Positions 19,882-28,293 of a stretch of 64,000 nt of DNA are shown piece after piece. The notes under the pieces are model-generated. The model saw only the letters and a list, made by a program, of their open reading frames with translations. It was not told where the DNA came from and did no database searches. Numbering within the stretch: position 1 is the first letter of the stretch; each line of letters opens with the position of its first letter. Made by a program: the position numbers and the translations under genes. The stretch is taken from NCBI GenBank assembly GCA_964594985.1, contig CAZQNQ010000020.1, forward strand, positions 1 through 64,000, written 5' to 3'. Source of the stretch: JADLHS01 sp964594985 (lineage in GTDB: Bacteria > Verrucomicrobiota > Verrucomicrobiia > Limisphaerales > JADLHS01).

Positions 19882-20877
19882 ATGCTTGCTGTGCTCGAAG
19901 TGACTCCGTGGCATTACGCCGGGTTTGTGGCCTGCGTGCTGTTCTTCCTCGCGCTGGATCTCGGGGTGTTCCACAAGAGCGCGCATGTCGTCAAATTCAA
20001 GGAAGCCATCGGCTGGACGACCTTGTGGGTGACGCTGTCGTTCGCGTTCGGTCTGTTCATCGCACCGGCGCTCGTCCAGGGTTGGGAAAAGCCGGACACC
20101 GTCGAGTTCATCACCGGCTACGTCATCGAGTTGTCGCTCTCGATGGACAACGTCTTCGTCATCGCGCTCATCTTCACCTATTTCCGCGTGCCGCTGGAAT
20201 ATCAGCACCGCGTGTTGTTTTGGGGCATCCTCGGCGCGCTGATCATGCGCGGGGCGATGATCGCGGCGGGCGCGGCCATCATCAAACAGTTCTCCTGGAC
20301 GCTCTATTTGTTCGGCGCGTTCCTCGTTTTCACCGGCATCAAGATGCTCTTCGTCAGTGATGAGGGGGTTGAGCCTGAGAAAAACCCCGTGCTGCGGCTC
20401 ACCAGAAAATTGTTTCCGGTCAGTAACGAGTTTCAGGGACAGCGATTCACCGTGGCCCAGACGGGCAAGCTGGTGCTGACCCCGCTGGCGTTGGTGCTGG
20501 TAATGGTCGAAACCACCGACCTCATCTTCGCGCTCGATTCCATCCCGGCGATCTTCGCCATCACCACCAAGCCGTTCATCGTTTTCACCTCGAACGTCTT
20601 TGCCATCCTTGGGCTGCGCTCGTTGTATTTCGTGCTGGCCGGGGCGATTGATTATTTCCGTTACCTCAAAGTCGGGCTTTCGTTCGTGCTGATCTTCATC
20701 GGGGTCAAGATGCTGCTCGCGCCGCATGGCGGGGGCGAACCGGCGTGGTATCAGGTGAAGATTTCCAGCAACCTTTCATTGCTCATCGTCGCGGCCATCA
20801 TTGCCACGTCCATGGCGTTGTCCGTGGTGGCGGGACGGCGCGAAAAACAGGCTCGCGCTCAAGAGAAGAAACCGTGA
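19882..20877 (+). CDS. TerC/Alx family integral membrane protein
   Basis: Predicted metal-ion (probably manganese) exporter of the TerC family. About nine hydrophobic segments; the family acidic motifs are visible in IELSLSMDNVFVIALIF and VMVETTDLIFALDSIPAIFAIT. The 331-residue length fits the Alx/TerC group. In other bacteria such genes often follow a yybP-ykoY riboswitch, but here the short upstream gap is occupied by a family E repeat and no riboswitch is seen. The recJ start lies 13 bp downstream, suggesting cotranscription. Confidence 0.88.
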   Translation: MLAVLEVTPWHYAGFVACVLFFLALDLGVFHKSAHVVKFKEAIGWTTLWVTLSFAFGLFIAPALVQGWEKPDTVEFITGYVIELSLSMDNVFVIALIFTYFRVPLEYQHRVLFWGILGALIMRGAMIAAGAAIIKQFSWTLYLFGAFLVFTGIKMLFVSDEGVEPEKNPVLRLTRKLFPVSNEFQGQRFTVAQTGKLVLTPLALVLVMVETTDLIFALDSIPAIFAITTKPFIVFTSNVFAILGLRSLYFVLAGAIDYFRYLKVGLSFVLIFIGVKMLLAPHGGGEPAWYQVKISSNLSLLIVAAIIATSMALSVVAGRREKQARAQEKKP

Positions 20878-20890
20878 CGCTCCGTCCGTC

Positions 20891-22666
20891 ATGAAATACC
20901 GCTGGCTGCCCGCCCCGCCGCAACCGCTGCTCACCAGCCCGCTCGCCGCCCAACTCAAGATTTCCCCGCTGCTGGCGCAATGCCTCGTCAATCGCGGCAT
21001 CAGCGAACCTGCCGCCATCGAAACCTTCCTTCGCCCGCGCCTCAAGCAGCTCGCCGACCCATTTTTGTTGCCGGACATGGACAAGGCCGTGGCACGCTTG
21101 CTCACCGCCCGCGAGCGCGGCGATTCACTGGTCATCTTTGGCGATTACGACGTGGATGGCGTCACCTCCAGCACGCTATTGCTGCAAGTGCTGCGCGCGC
21201 TCGGCTGGCAGGCAAGTTCCTATCTGCCGCATCGTATGGATGAAGGCTACGGCCTGAGCCGTGATGGTGTGGAAAATTGCCTCAAGAAATATCCGACCAA
21301 TCTGTTGCTCGCGGTGGACTGCGGTTCAACCGCCGTGGAAACCATCGCCTGGCTGCGCGAGCGCGGGGTGGATGTCATTGTCTTGGATCATCATCAAATC
21401 TCCAATCCCGCGCCCGCCGCCGTGGCGCTCGTGAATCCGCGGACGGCTTTGCGGGACACAGAACCAGTGACAAGTGACACGAACGCCGCCGTTCCCGTCA
21501 CCCGTTACCCGTCACCCGCCACTTTCTTGGAACTATGTTCCGTCGGCCTCGCGTTCAAACTCGCGCACGCGTTGGTCAAGCGCGGGCGTGAGATCAATCT
21601 TCCCGGCGCGGCGGATTTTGATCTGCGCCCGCTGCTCGATCTGGTGGCGCTTGGCACGATTGCCGATCTCGTTCCGCTCACCGGCGAGAACCGCATTCTC
21701 GTTTCCGCCGGACTGGAGCGCTTGAATGCCACCACGCGCCCGGGCTTGGTGGCGTTGAAACAAGTTGCGCAATCGCCGGAAACGCTCGGCACCTTCGACG
21801 TCGGCTTCCAACTCGCGCCGCGTCTCAATGCTTCGGGCCGGCTGGAGACGTCGGAGGAATCCCTGCATCTTTTGATGGCCGAGAGTCTCGACGAGGCCCT
21901 GCCGCTGGCGCAACGGCTCGACTCCCAGAATCGTGAGCGGCAAAAGATCGAGCGCACGATTGCGGAGGAAGCCACCGGCCACATGCGGTCGTGCTTCGAC
22001 CCGGAGAAAGACTTCGTCATCGTGGAAGGCCGGTTGCACTGGCACATCGGCGTGGTGGGGATCGTTTCGTCGCGCGTGTTGCAGGAATTTTATCGCCCCA
22101 CGTTCATCATCGGCGGCGAAGGCGACAACTGGCGCGGCTCGGGTCGCAGCATCGCGGGCTTCGATCTCGCAGCGGCGTTGCGCGAGTGCGACGACCTGCT
22201 CGTGCGCCACGGTGGCCACGCGATGGCGGCGGGGGTGACGATTCAACCGGACAAACTGGATGCCTTCCGGGCGCGGTTGAACAACATTGCCCGGCGCACG
22301 TTGAAACGCGAGGACTTGCAGCCGCCCTTGCGCCTCGATGCGGAAGTTGGGCTTGGAGAAATCTCGCTCGATTCGCTGGCCGAACTCGATCAACTCAAGC
22401 CGATGGGGCAGGGGAATCCCGCGCTGCAATTCTTCGCCAGCAACCTTTCACATCAACGTCCCCTCATGCGCATGGGCGCGGAGAAGCAGCACGTCAAGTT
22501 GTGGGTCATGGATGGCAAGTCCAGCCACGAAGCCGTCTGGTGGAACGCGGGAGGCGGCAGTTTGCCGGTCGGAAAGTTCGATCTCGCCTTCGCCCCGCAG
22601 ATCAACGACTACAACGGCAAGCGCACCGTGCAGTTGAAAGTGTTGGATTGGCGAGCGGCGCTGTAG
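20891..22666 (+). CDS. recJ: Single-stranded-DNA-specific exonuclease RecJ
   Basis: 5-prime to 3-prime ssDNA exonuclease for recombination and mismatch repair. DHH-family motifs are present: VIFGDYDVDGVTSST, LLLAVDCGS, VIVLDHHQ, and the DHHA1 motif RHGGHAMAAGVTI near residue 440. The ATG gives 591 residues. Between the NPRTALRD and FLELCSVGLAFKLA blocks there are about 23 extra residues encoded by GTGACA/GTCACCC heptamers. The TAG stop lies within the first arm of a family B palindrome (GTAGCGCAGG). Confidence 0.95.
   Translation: MKYRWLPAPPQPLLTSPLAAQLKISPLLAQCLVNRGISEPAAIETFLRPRLKQLADPFLLPDMDKAVARLLTARERGDSLVIFGDYDVDGVTSSTLLLQVLRALGWQASSYLPHRMDEGYGLSRDGVENCLKKYPTNLLLAVDCGSTAVETIAWLRERGVDVIVLDHHQISNPAPAAVALVNPRTALRDTEPVTSDTNAAVPVTRYPSPATFLELCSVGLAFKLAHALVKRGREINLPGAADFDLRPLLDLVALGTIADLVPLTGENRILVSAGLERLNATTRPGLVALKQVAQSPETLGTFDVGFQLAPRLNASGRLETSEESLHLLMAESLDEALPLAQRLDSQNRERQKIERTIAEEATGHMRSCFDPEKDFVIVEGRLHWHIGVVGIVSSRVLQEFYRPTFIIGGEGDNWRGSGRSIAGFDLAAALRECDDLLVRHGGHAMAAGVTIQPDKLDAFRARLNNIARRTLKREDLQPPLRLDAEVGLGEISLDSLAELDQLKPMGQGNPALQFFASNLSHQRPLMRMGAEKQHVKLWVMDGKSSHEAVWWNAGGGSLPVGKFDLAFAPQINDYNGKRTVQLKVLDWRAAL
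21465..21521. repeat. Heptameric GTGACAn / GTCACCC repeats inside recJ
   Basis: CCAGTGACAAGTGACACG on the left and CCCGTCACCCGTTACCCG on the right form an imperfect inverted arrangement of 7-bp units. They are translated in frame in a region where RecJ homologues have a short loop. The same GTCACCC unit is tandem in the LuxE-like gene. Confidence 0.7.
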
Positions 22667-22790
22667 CGCAGGCATCCCTGCCTGCGAGTTCACGGAGCAT
22701 CCTTGCTCCGTGTTTTTCAGATTGCGCCGACCAATCGAAACGGGGAGCAAGGATGCTCCCCGAACCCGCAGGCAAAGATGCCTGCGCTAC
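22663..22790. repeat. Family B nested palindrome between recJ and RAYT 2
   Basis: Outer arms GTAGCGCAGGCATCCCTGCC and GCAAAGATGCCTGCGCTAC enclose a second inverted pair built on GGAGCATCCTTGCTCC / GGAGCAAGGATGCTCC. The recJ stop codon is inside the first arm. Confidence 0.92.
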
Positions 22791-22867
22791 ATTCCAGGCT
22801 CCGTGCCATCCAATGGGGCAAGCTTTCGTCTTGCGAGAGCTTTGGGTTGGTTTCACCTTCCCGCGCC

Positions 22868-23524
22868 ATGAAGCCCAAGTCTCCCAATAGCACCCCCGAT
22901 CCGCTGGTTTCCGGCTTCCATACTCGCAACGTCCTGCCGCACTTGAAACGCGAAGGCGGAACGTATTTCGTGACCTTCCGCCTCGCGGGCACGTTGCCGG
23001 CGGAATTGCTCCAGCGCCTGAAACGCGAACGCGAAATGATTGTCGCCGCCGCGCACGCGACCAAGCGGCCATTGACGAGGCACGAGCAGGAGGAGTTGTT
23101 TCGCTGGTATTCTGTCCGGGTGGATGCCTATCTGGACGCCGGACACGGCGAGTGTTTCCTGCGGCAACCCGCTCTTGCCGATCTGGTCGCGACCGCGCTC
23201 AAGTTTTTTGCGGGAGAGCGTTACGAATTGCGCGCCTGGACGGTGATGCCGAATCATGTTCATGTCGTGGTCTGGCCCAAGCCACCCCAGACGCTTTCGG
23301 AAATCCTGCACAGTTGGAAATCATTCACCGCCAGCAAGGCGAACAAAATTTCGGGTCGCGTTGGCCAGGATTTCTGGCAGGAAGAATCTTATGACCACTT
23401 GATTCGCGACGACACGGACCTGGCGCGTTGTTGTGAATATACGGTGCAGAATCCCGTGAGTGTCCGTCTCTGTGCGCGACCCGAAGATTGGAAATGGAGC
23501 AGCGCGTACCGTCCGCCCGCGTAG
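22868..23524 (+). CDS. REP-associated tyrosine transposase (Y1_Tnp, RAYT) no. 2
   Basis: HUH-type RAYT of 218 residues. Near the N-terminus is the typical REGGTYFVTFRLAGTLP strand, then the metal-binding motif VMPNHVHVVVWP (about residue 125) and the tyrosine-bearing block FWQEESYDHLIRDDTDL with EYTVQNPVSVRLCARPEDWKWSS at the end. It is bracketed by family B palindromes, the downstream one starting at the stop codon. This gene-between-cognate-REPs layout is the hallmark of RAYT loci. It is only distantly similar to RAYT 1. Confidence 0.92.
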   Translation: MKPKSPNSTPDPLVSGFHTRNVLPHLKREGGTYFVTFRLAGTLPAELLQRLKREREMIVAAAHATKRPLTRHEQEELFRWYSVRVDAYLDAGHGECFLRQPALADLVATALKFFAGERYELRAWTVMPNHVHVVVWPKPPQTLSEILHSWKSFTASKANKISGRVGQDFWQEESYDHLIRDDTDLARCCEYTVQNPVSVRLCARPEDWKWSSAYRPPA

Positions 23525-23548
23525 CGCAGGCATCCCTGCCTGCGCTAC
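23521..23548. repeat. Family B minimal palindrome after RAYT 2
   Basis: A perfect 28-bp hairpin with arms GTAGCGCAGGCA and TGCCTGCGCTAC. The RAYT 2 TAG stop is inside the left arm. Confidence 0.95.
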
Positions 23549-23563
23549 ATCGCTTTGCTCCGT

Positions 23564-25639
23564 TCAGCCGTAGGTGCGCAGATTCCACTCGTCCACGTAG
23601 TCCTTGGGAATCTCCTCCAGAAAGCGTGAGGGTTGTTGCATGGTGATGCCTTCGTTGCCGTAACCGGCGCGCATGAGCGGGTGGCAGAGATAGAGTTCAT
23701 TCTTCGCGCGGGTGATCGTGACGTAAAACAAGCGGCGTTCTTCCTCCAAACCTTCCTCTGTTTCCGAAGACCGGGCGGACGGAAAAAGCCCGTCGCAAAG
23801 CATGATGCTGAACACCACGTCGAACTCCAGACCCTTGGCTTGGTGAATGGTGGAGAGCTTGATCTTCTCGTCGTCGCGGTTCTGGGTTTGTTGCTCGTCT
23901 TCGGCTTCGACGTTGGTGAGCAGCGCCATCTGCGTGAGGAATTCTTCCACCGTGGCGAACTGCTGGGCGAAGATGGCGAGTTGCTTCAGGTCGTCGAGGC
24001 GTGAGCGATAATTGGCAAAGTTCTCTTTCAAGTAATCGTCGTAACCGGCTTCGATGACGAGTGGAATCATCTTCGCCGCGCTCTTGCGGATGTCCGGGGC
24101 TTCGAGTTGGGAAACCGTTGTGGCGAACTGGGCCCAGGCGAGCGTGGCTTTTTTGGGGACGACTTTGGCGCAGGATTGGAGTGTTGATGCGAGAGAAGCG
24201 TGAGGATTGTTCGGAGCGCCCCTCACCCCGTCCCTCTCCCCATCCGATGGGGAGAGGGACGGGGTGAGGGGATTTTTCGCGAGTCCGTGGCTGTACAATT
24301 GCCACAGCTTGTCTGCACCCTTACCGCCAATCCCCGGCAACAACAAAACGAGTCGTTTGAACGCCAGTTCATCGCGCGGGTTCGTTACCAATTTGAGATA
24401 CGCGGTTGCGTCCTTGATGTGCGCCTGCTCGAAGAAGCGGATGCCGCTGGTGATGCTGAAGGGGATGTTGCGGCGCGTGAGTTCGAGTTGGAGTTCGAGC
24501 GCGTGAAAGTGCGAGCGATACAACACGGCCATGTTGTTCAATGCCACGCCTTCATCGCGGAGTTCCAACGCGCGTTGGGCGACGAAGGCGGCCTGTTGCG
24601 AGGCATCCTGACAGGCGACGAGCACGGGTTTCATGCCGGACTTGCGCGCGGGCGCGAGTTCCTTGGCGAACTGTGCCACGTTCGCCGCGATGGCGGCGTT
24701 GGCCACGGTCAGGATTTCCGGCGTGCTGCGGTAGTTGGTCTCGATCTTGTAAATCTTCGCCCCGGGATAGCGGTCGGGGAAGCGCAGGATGTTTTGAAAG
24801 TTTGCGCCGCGCCAGGCGTAGATGCTTTGCGCGTCGTCACCCACAACCATCACGTTCTTGGTGCGTTCGGCGAGGAGATCAATCAGGTCGCTCTGGAGTT
24901 TGTTCGTGTCCTGATATTCGTCCACAAGAACGAATTGAAAACGGCGCTGGTAAAGCTCGCGGACGTCGGCGTGTTCTTGCAGCAACTTGAGCCAGAGCAC
25001 GAGCAGGTCGTCGAAATCCATCGCGTTCGTGGCGAGCTTGCGGGCGACATAACGCTTCCATACGTCTTCGATCTGCGGCGCGAGCGTATCGAAGTAACCG
25101 TATTCCGTGCCGATAATTTCCGCGACGGCCTTTTGCTTGTTCAGTGCAAGCGAGAAGATGTCGCCCAACACTTCCGGCTTCGGAAAGCGCGTGGCTTTCA
25201 CGTCAATCTCCGCTTCGGCGATGCAGGTGGCGATGAGATGTTTGGCATCCTCGCGATCCATGATGGTGAAATCGCGGCCGTAGCCGAGCAGTTGGGCGTG
25301 CGTGCGGAGGACGCGATTACCGATGGAGTGAAACGTGCCGCCCCAGAGATTGTTCAACTCCTGACCAAGCAAATCGTTAACGCGCCGCATCATTTCACCG
25401 GCGGCCTTGTTGGTGAAGGTCAGCAGCAGAATGCGATCGGGTGGGATGCCTTGTTCGAGCAGATAGGCCACGCGATAGGTGAGCGTGCGCGTTTTGCCCG
25501 AGCCGGCGCCGGCGATGACGAGGGCCGGGCCGGGCGGCGCGGTGACGGCGGCGCATTGTTGCGGATTGAGTTCGCGCGCGTAATCAATCGAGAGGTGAAC
25601 CTCGGCTTGAAACGGTTGCAGGACGTAATCGCGCGACAT
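23564..25639 (-). CDS. UvrD/PcrA-type superfamily 1 helicase, with in-frame palindrome insertion
   Basis: ATP-dependent 3-prime to 5-prime DNA helicase of repair and recombination. Seen: Q-motif LNPQQCAAVTAPPGPALVIA, Walker A AGAGSGKTRTLTYR, motif II VLVDEYQDTNK, GDDAQSIYAWRGA (III), ETNYRS (IV), LSTIHQAKGLEFDVVF (V) and VTITRAKNELYL (VI). At 691 residues it is near UvrD length. About residues 457-474 (PLTPSLSPSDGERDGVRG) are a translated family C palindrome, in a loop of the 2B region after SHGLAKN. Tail-to-tail with RAYT 2. Confidence 0.93.
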   Translation of the reverse strand: MSRDYVLQPFQAEVHLSIDYARELNPQQCAAVTAPPGPALVIAGAGSGKTRTLTYRVAYLLEQGIPPDRILLLTFTNKAAGEMMRRVNDLLGQELNNLWGGTFHSIGNRVLRTHAQLLGYGRDFTIMDREDAKHLIATCIAEAEIDVKATRFPKPEVLGDIFSLALNKQKAVAEIIGTEYGYFDTLAPQIEDVWKRYVARKLATNAMDFDDLLVLWLKLLQEHADVRELYQRRFQFVLVDEYQDTNKLQSDLIDLLAERTKNVMVVGDDAQSIYAWRGANFQNILRFPDRYPGAKIYKIETNYRSTPEILTVANAAIAANVAQFAKELAPARKSGMKPVLVACQDASQQAAFVAQRALELRDEGVALNNMAVLYRSHFHALELQLELTRRNIPFSITSGIRFFEQAHIKDATAYLKLVTNPRDELAFKRLVLLLPGIGGKGADKLWQLYSHGLAKNPLTPSLSPSDGERDGVRGAPNNPHASLASTLQSCAKVVPKKATLAWAQFATTVSQLEAPDIRKSAAKMIPLVIEAGYDDYLKENFANYRSRLDDLKQLAIFAQQFATVEEFLTQMALLTNVEAEDEQQTQNRDDEKIKLSTIHQAKGLEFDVVFSIMLCDGLFPSARSSETEEGLEEERRLFYVTITRAKNELYLCHPLMRAGYGNEGITMQQPSRFLEEIPKDYVDEWNLRTYG
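24219..24271. repeat. Family C perfect palindrome inside the uvrD-like gene
   Basis: CCCCTCACCCCGTCCCTCTC plus CCCATC / GATGGG plus GAGAGGGACGGGGTGAGGGG form an almost uninterrupted 53-bp hairpin, read in frame. Confidence 0.95.
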
Positions 25640-25747
25640 GCGGTCAGCGTAAGATTTCTGCGGAGCAAATCCAATCCTGATAAGTGAGCCGAAGCGCGCT
25701 GTTCGTCTGGAGGCGATCTGCCGATCTGCCGAGCCTCCAAATCAAGA

Positions 25748-25775
25748 TTGCGGCCCGGTGCAATCTGGCTAAACT
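25748..25775 (+). promoter_or_regulatory. Predicted promoter of the luxE-MFS-luxC-queD-apbE operon
   Basis: TTGCGG, 16-bp spacer, TAAACT, 47 bp ahead of the first start codon. Confidence 0.55.
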
Positions 25776-25822
25776 ACCGGTTCAGGCTGTGGCGGAAAAC
25801 CAGCCTGTAAATAAAAACCGCG

Positions 25823-27055
25823 ATGACATCGGAACTTTCTATTTTCGCCGCGCGCGTGCGCGATCACATCGGCCTCTGGGCCGATGAATTCTCCCTTGGC
25901 GAGGTGCTCAACGATCCTGCTTATCTCCAGCACGCAGACATTGAGTTCAGCGGTCTGGCGGTCATGCTTTTCACGCTCCAGTTCAAATGCAACGCTCCGT
26001 ATCGCCGCTTGTGCGAGGCGCGCGGCGTCAAACCTGTGGACGTGTCGCGCTGGACGGACATTCCGCCTGTGCCGACGGCGGCGTTCAAAGAACTGGAGTT
26101 GACCTGTTTGCATCCCGAGGAACGCACCCACGTCTTTCATTCCAGCGGCACAACCGAACAGCGGCCCAGCCGGCATTTTCACAGCGCGGATTCGCTCGCG
26201 CTTTACGAAGCGTCATTGTGGCCGTGGCTCCGGGAAAATTTACGATTTACGATTTACGATTTACGATTGCTCAGTCTCACGCCGCCGGTGGAGCAAGCGC
26301 CGCATTCGTCGCTGGTTCACATGTTTGATTTTGCGCGGCGGCAGGCGGGCGCGGATGGCGCAACTTTCGTTGGTCGTATGGCGGCCGATGGTTCGTGGAC
26401 ATTGGATTTCGACGCCGCGCTGGTGGCTTTGAATTGTAGCCGCCGACGTGAGGAGGCGGATTCGGCGTTGCGTCAACCTCCGCCTCCTCACGTCGGCGGC
26501 TACGGGAAGCCATTGCTCATTTTGGGCACGGCGTTTTCGTTCGTGCATCTGCTGGACGAAATGGCGGCGCGTAATCTTCGGGTGCAACTGCCGCCGGAGT
26601 CGCGCGTGTTGGAAACCGGCGGTTACAAGGGCCGCTCGCGCTCAATGCCGAAGGCAGAACTGCATCGTCTCATCACCGAGCGACTCGGCGTGTCCGCGTC
26701 GCACATCATCTGCGAATACGGCATGAGTGAATTGAGTTCGCAAGCCTATGACAGTCCAAGGTCCAAGGTCCAAGGTCCAAGGTCGGGGGGGCGCGCGGCA
26801 TCGCGTCACCCGTCACCCGTCACCCGTCACTTCGAATTTCCGCCGTGGGCGCGGGCGCGGGTGATCTCACCGGAGACGGGACGTGAAGTGGCGGACGGCG
26901 AAACCGGTTTGTTGCAGGTGTTCGACCTGGCCAATGTTTTCTCCGTGCTGGCGATTCAAACCGAAGATTTGGCCGTGCGGCGCGGTGCGGGATTTGAACT
27001 GATTGGTCGCACGCAACAAGCCGAGTCGCGCGGGTGTTCCTTGATGAGTTCATGA
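25823..27055 (+). CDS. LuxE-like acyl-protein synthetase
   Basis: Member of the LuxE/acyl-protein synthetase family, which activates a fatty acid with ATP and passes it as a thioester to LuxC-type reductases. The nucleotide-binding signature is VFHSSGTTEQRPSRH (about residue 105); downstream are VLETGGYKGRSRS, ICEYGMSELSSQAYD and the family ending ESRGCSL. At 410 residues it is longer than typical because four low-complexity or palindromic segments are read in frame: TTTACGA repeats, a family D palindrome, GTCCAAG repeats and GTCACCC repeats. First gene of a translationally coupled five-gene unit. No luxAB luciferase genes are present, so luminescence is not implied. Confidence 0.85.
   Translation: MTSELSIFAARVRDHIGLWADEFSLGEVLNDPAYLQHADIEFSGLAVMLFTLQFKCNAPYRRLCEARGVKPVDVSRWTDIPPVPTAAFKELELTCLHPEERTHVFHSSGTTEQRPSRHFHSADSLALYEASLWPWLRENLRFTIYDLRLLSLTPPVEQAPHSSLVHMFDFARRQAGADGATFVGRMAADGSWTLDFDAALVALNCSRRREEADSALRQPPPPHVGGYGKPLLILGTAFSFVHLLDEMAARNLRVQLPPESRVLETGGYKGRSRSMPKAELHRLITERLGVSASHIICEYGMSELSSQAYDSPRSKVQGPRSGGRAASRHPSPVTRHFEFPPWARARVISPETGREVADGETGLLQVFDLANVFSVLAIQTEDLAVRRGAGFELIGRTQQAESRGCSLMSS
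26239..26266. repeat. Four tandem TTTACGA heptamers in the luxE-like gene
   Basis: Exact tandem array of four 7-bp units, translated as FTIYDLR-type residues just after the WPWLREN segment. Confidence 0.9.
26436..26503. repeat. Family D palindrome in the luxE-like gene
   Basis: Perfect arms GTAGCCGCCGACGTGAGGAG and CTCCTCACGTCGGCGGCTAC around a GGCGGATTCGGCGTTGCGTC-type centre; read in frame as residues 205-227. Confidence 0.95.
26754..26781. repeat. Four tandem GTCCAAG heptamers in the luxE-like gene
   Basis: Exact 7-bp units, translated as SPRSKVQGPRS directly after the conserved SELSSQAYD segment. Confidence 0.9.
26805..26830. repeat. GTCACCC heptamer array in the luxE-like gene
   Basis: Three full and one partial 7-bp unit, translated as RHPSPVTRH. 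The same unit occurs in recJ. Confidence 0.88.
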
Positions 27056-28293
27056 GCGCTGACACGCAACACAAAACCCGCGCGCTCTGGCTGGTCGGAG
27101 CGCTGCACGCGTTCACGCACATCTATCATGTGGCGCTGCTGCCGCTGTATTTGCTCATGCAGCGGGACTTCGGTTTCGCCAACGTCGGGCAGGCCACGGC
27201 GTTGCTGACCGTTTTGATGGTGACCTACTATTTGCCGAGTTATTACCTCGGCGTGCTGGCGGATCGGCTGAGTCGGAAAAAACTTTTGAGTTGGGGCTTG
27301 TTCATCAACGCGGCGGGGTTTGTCGGATTGGCGCTTGCGCCGAATTATGGTTGGGCGCTGGTGGCGGTGATGGCCGCGGGCATTGGTGGCAGTTTCTATC
27401 ATCCAGCGGCGACGGCGATGATTGTGCGGATGTTTCCGAACAATGCCGGACGCGCGCTGGGGTTCATCGGCATCGGTGCAAGTGTGGGTTATTTTCTGGG
27501 ACCGATTTACGCCGGTTGGCGGGCGGGCGCGCTCGAAGCTGTGGTCGGCGCGGCGGCGTGGCGACGTCCGATTTTGGAATTTGGTCTCTTGGGCATCGTG
27601 ATGTCGGGATTGTTTGTGTGGTTGGCGGATGAGGAGAAAACCCCGGCGACGAAACCGGTTGCGAGCACTGCGACGCAAAAACTTTTTCCCACGAGTGCGC
27701 TGTGGGTTTGTTTCATCGCCAGCGCGTTTGCGTTTTGCTTTCGCGACTTTGCGGGTGCGAGCATGGGGAGTCTGGGTTCATTATTTCTGCAACAGGCTCA
27801 TGGTTATGGCACCGGGCTGACGGGCGTGGTCATCAGTTGCATCTTTCTGCCCAGTGTCATCAGCAATCCGCTCTTTGGCCATTTGAGCGATCGCGGACGC
27901 AAACGCTGGGTGGCGACGGTGCTGCTCATCGCGGCGGTATTGATCGCGGTGTTTCCGCATGTGCCGAAAGCTTGGGCGATTCCGGTTCTGCTGCTCTTCG
28001 GCTTTTTCTTCCTGTCAAACTATCCGATGGTCGAGGCAATGTTAATGGAATCGGTGCCGGACGTGGTTCGCGGACGGGTGTTTGGATTGTTCATTACGAT
28101 CGGCGGCTTGTTGGGAAATCTGGCGCACTGGATCGTAGGTGATGCGGTGAAGCGCCTTGGCGCGCGCGCGGCGAGCATCGAAGCGTATTTTCCGCTCTAC
28201 TTCGGCATGGCGGTGTTCGTCGTGGTGTCGCTGCTGGGTTTGGTGGGATTACACGCGTTGCGGAAACGGGAAGGACTGGAGGCCACGAAATGA
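27052..28293 (+). CDS. Major facilitator superfamily transporter
   Basis: Twelve-helix MFS permease of about 413 residues. The loop 2-3 signature is GVLADRLSRKKLLSWG, and a second copy of it occurs after helix 8 as GHLSDRGRKRWVAT. The early ALHAFTHIYHVALLPLY segment and the YHPAATAMI motif resemble fosmidomycin-resistance or sugar-type MFS exporters, but substrate cannot be read from sequence. The ATG is inside the luxE stop (ATGA) and the stop is inside the luxC start, so the three are translationally coupled. In this context it may move a lipid-derived compound; that is inference. Confidence 0.88.
   Translation: MSADTQHKTRALWLVGALHAFTHIYHVALLPLYLLMQRDFGFANVGQATALLTVLMVTYYLPSYYLGVLADRLSRKKLLSWGLFINAAGFVGLALAPNYGWALVAVMAAGIGGSFYHPAATAMIVRMFPNNAGRALGFIGIGASVGYFLGPIYAGWRAGALEAVVGAAAWRRPILEFGLLGIVMSGLFVWLADEEKTPATKPVASTATQKLFPTSALWVCFIASAFAFCFRDFAGASMGSLGSLFLQQAHGYGTGLTGVVISCIFLPSVISNPLFGHLSDRGRKRWVATVLLIAAVLIAVFPHVPKAWAIPVLLLFGFFFLSNYPMVEAMLMESVPDVVRGRVFGLFITIGGLLGNLAHWIVGDAVKRLGARAASIEAYFPLYFGMAVFVVVSLLGLVGLHALRKREGLEATK

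Noticed and set aside
22667..22867. N-terminal extension of RAYT 2 through the upstream palindrome
   Set aside because: The frame is open to an ATG at 22703, but that stretch is repeat sequence; the ATG at 22868 gives a normal RAYT start.
24200..25687. 495-codon open frame antisense to the UvrD-like helicase
   Set aside because: All helicase motifs are on the minus strand; the plus-strand frame has no recognisable feature.
26239..26266. Heptamer array as CRISPR or tandem-repeat locus of its own
   Set aside because: Only four 7-bp units without spacers, lying within a coding sequence; listed as a short tandem repeat instead.
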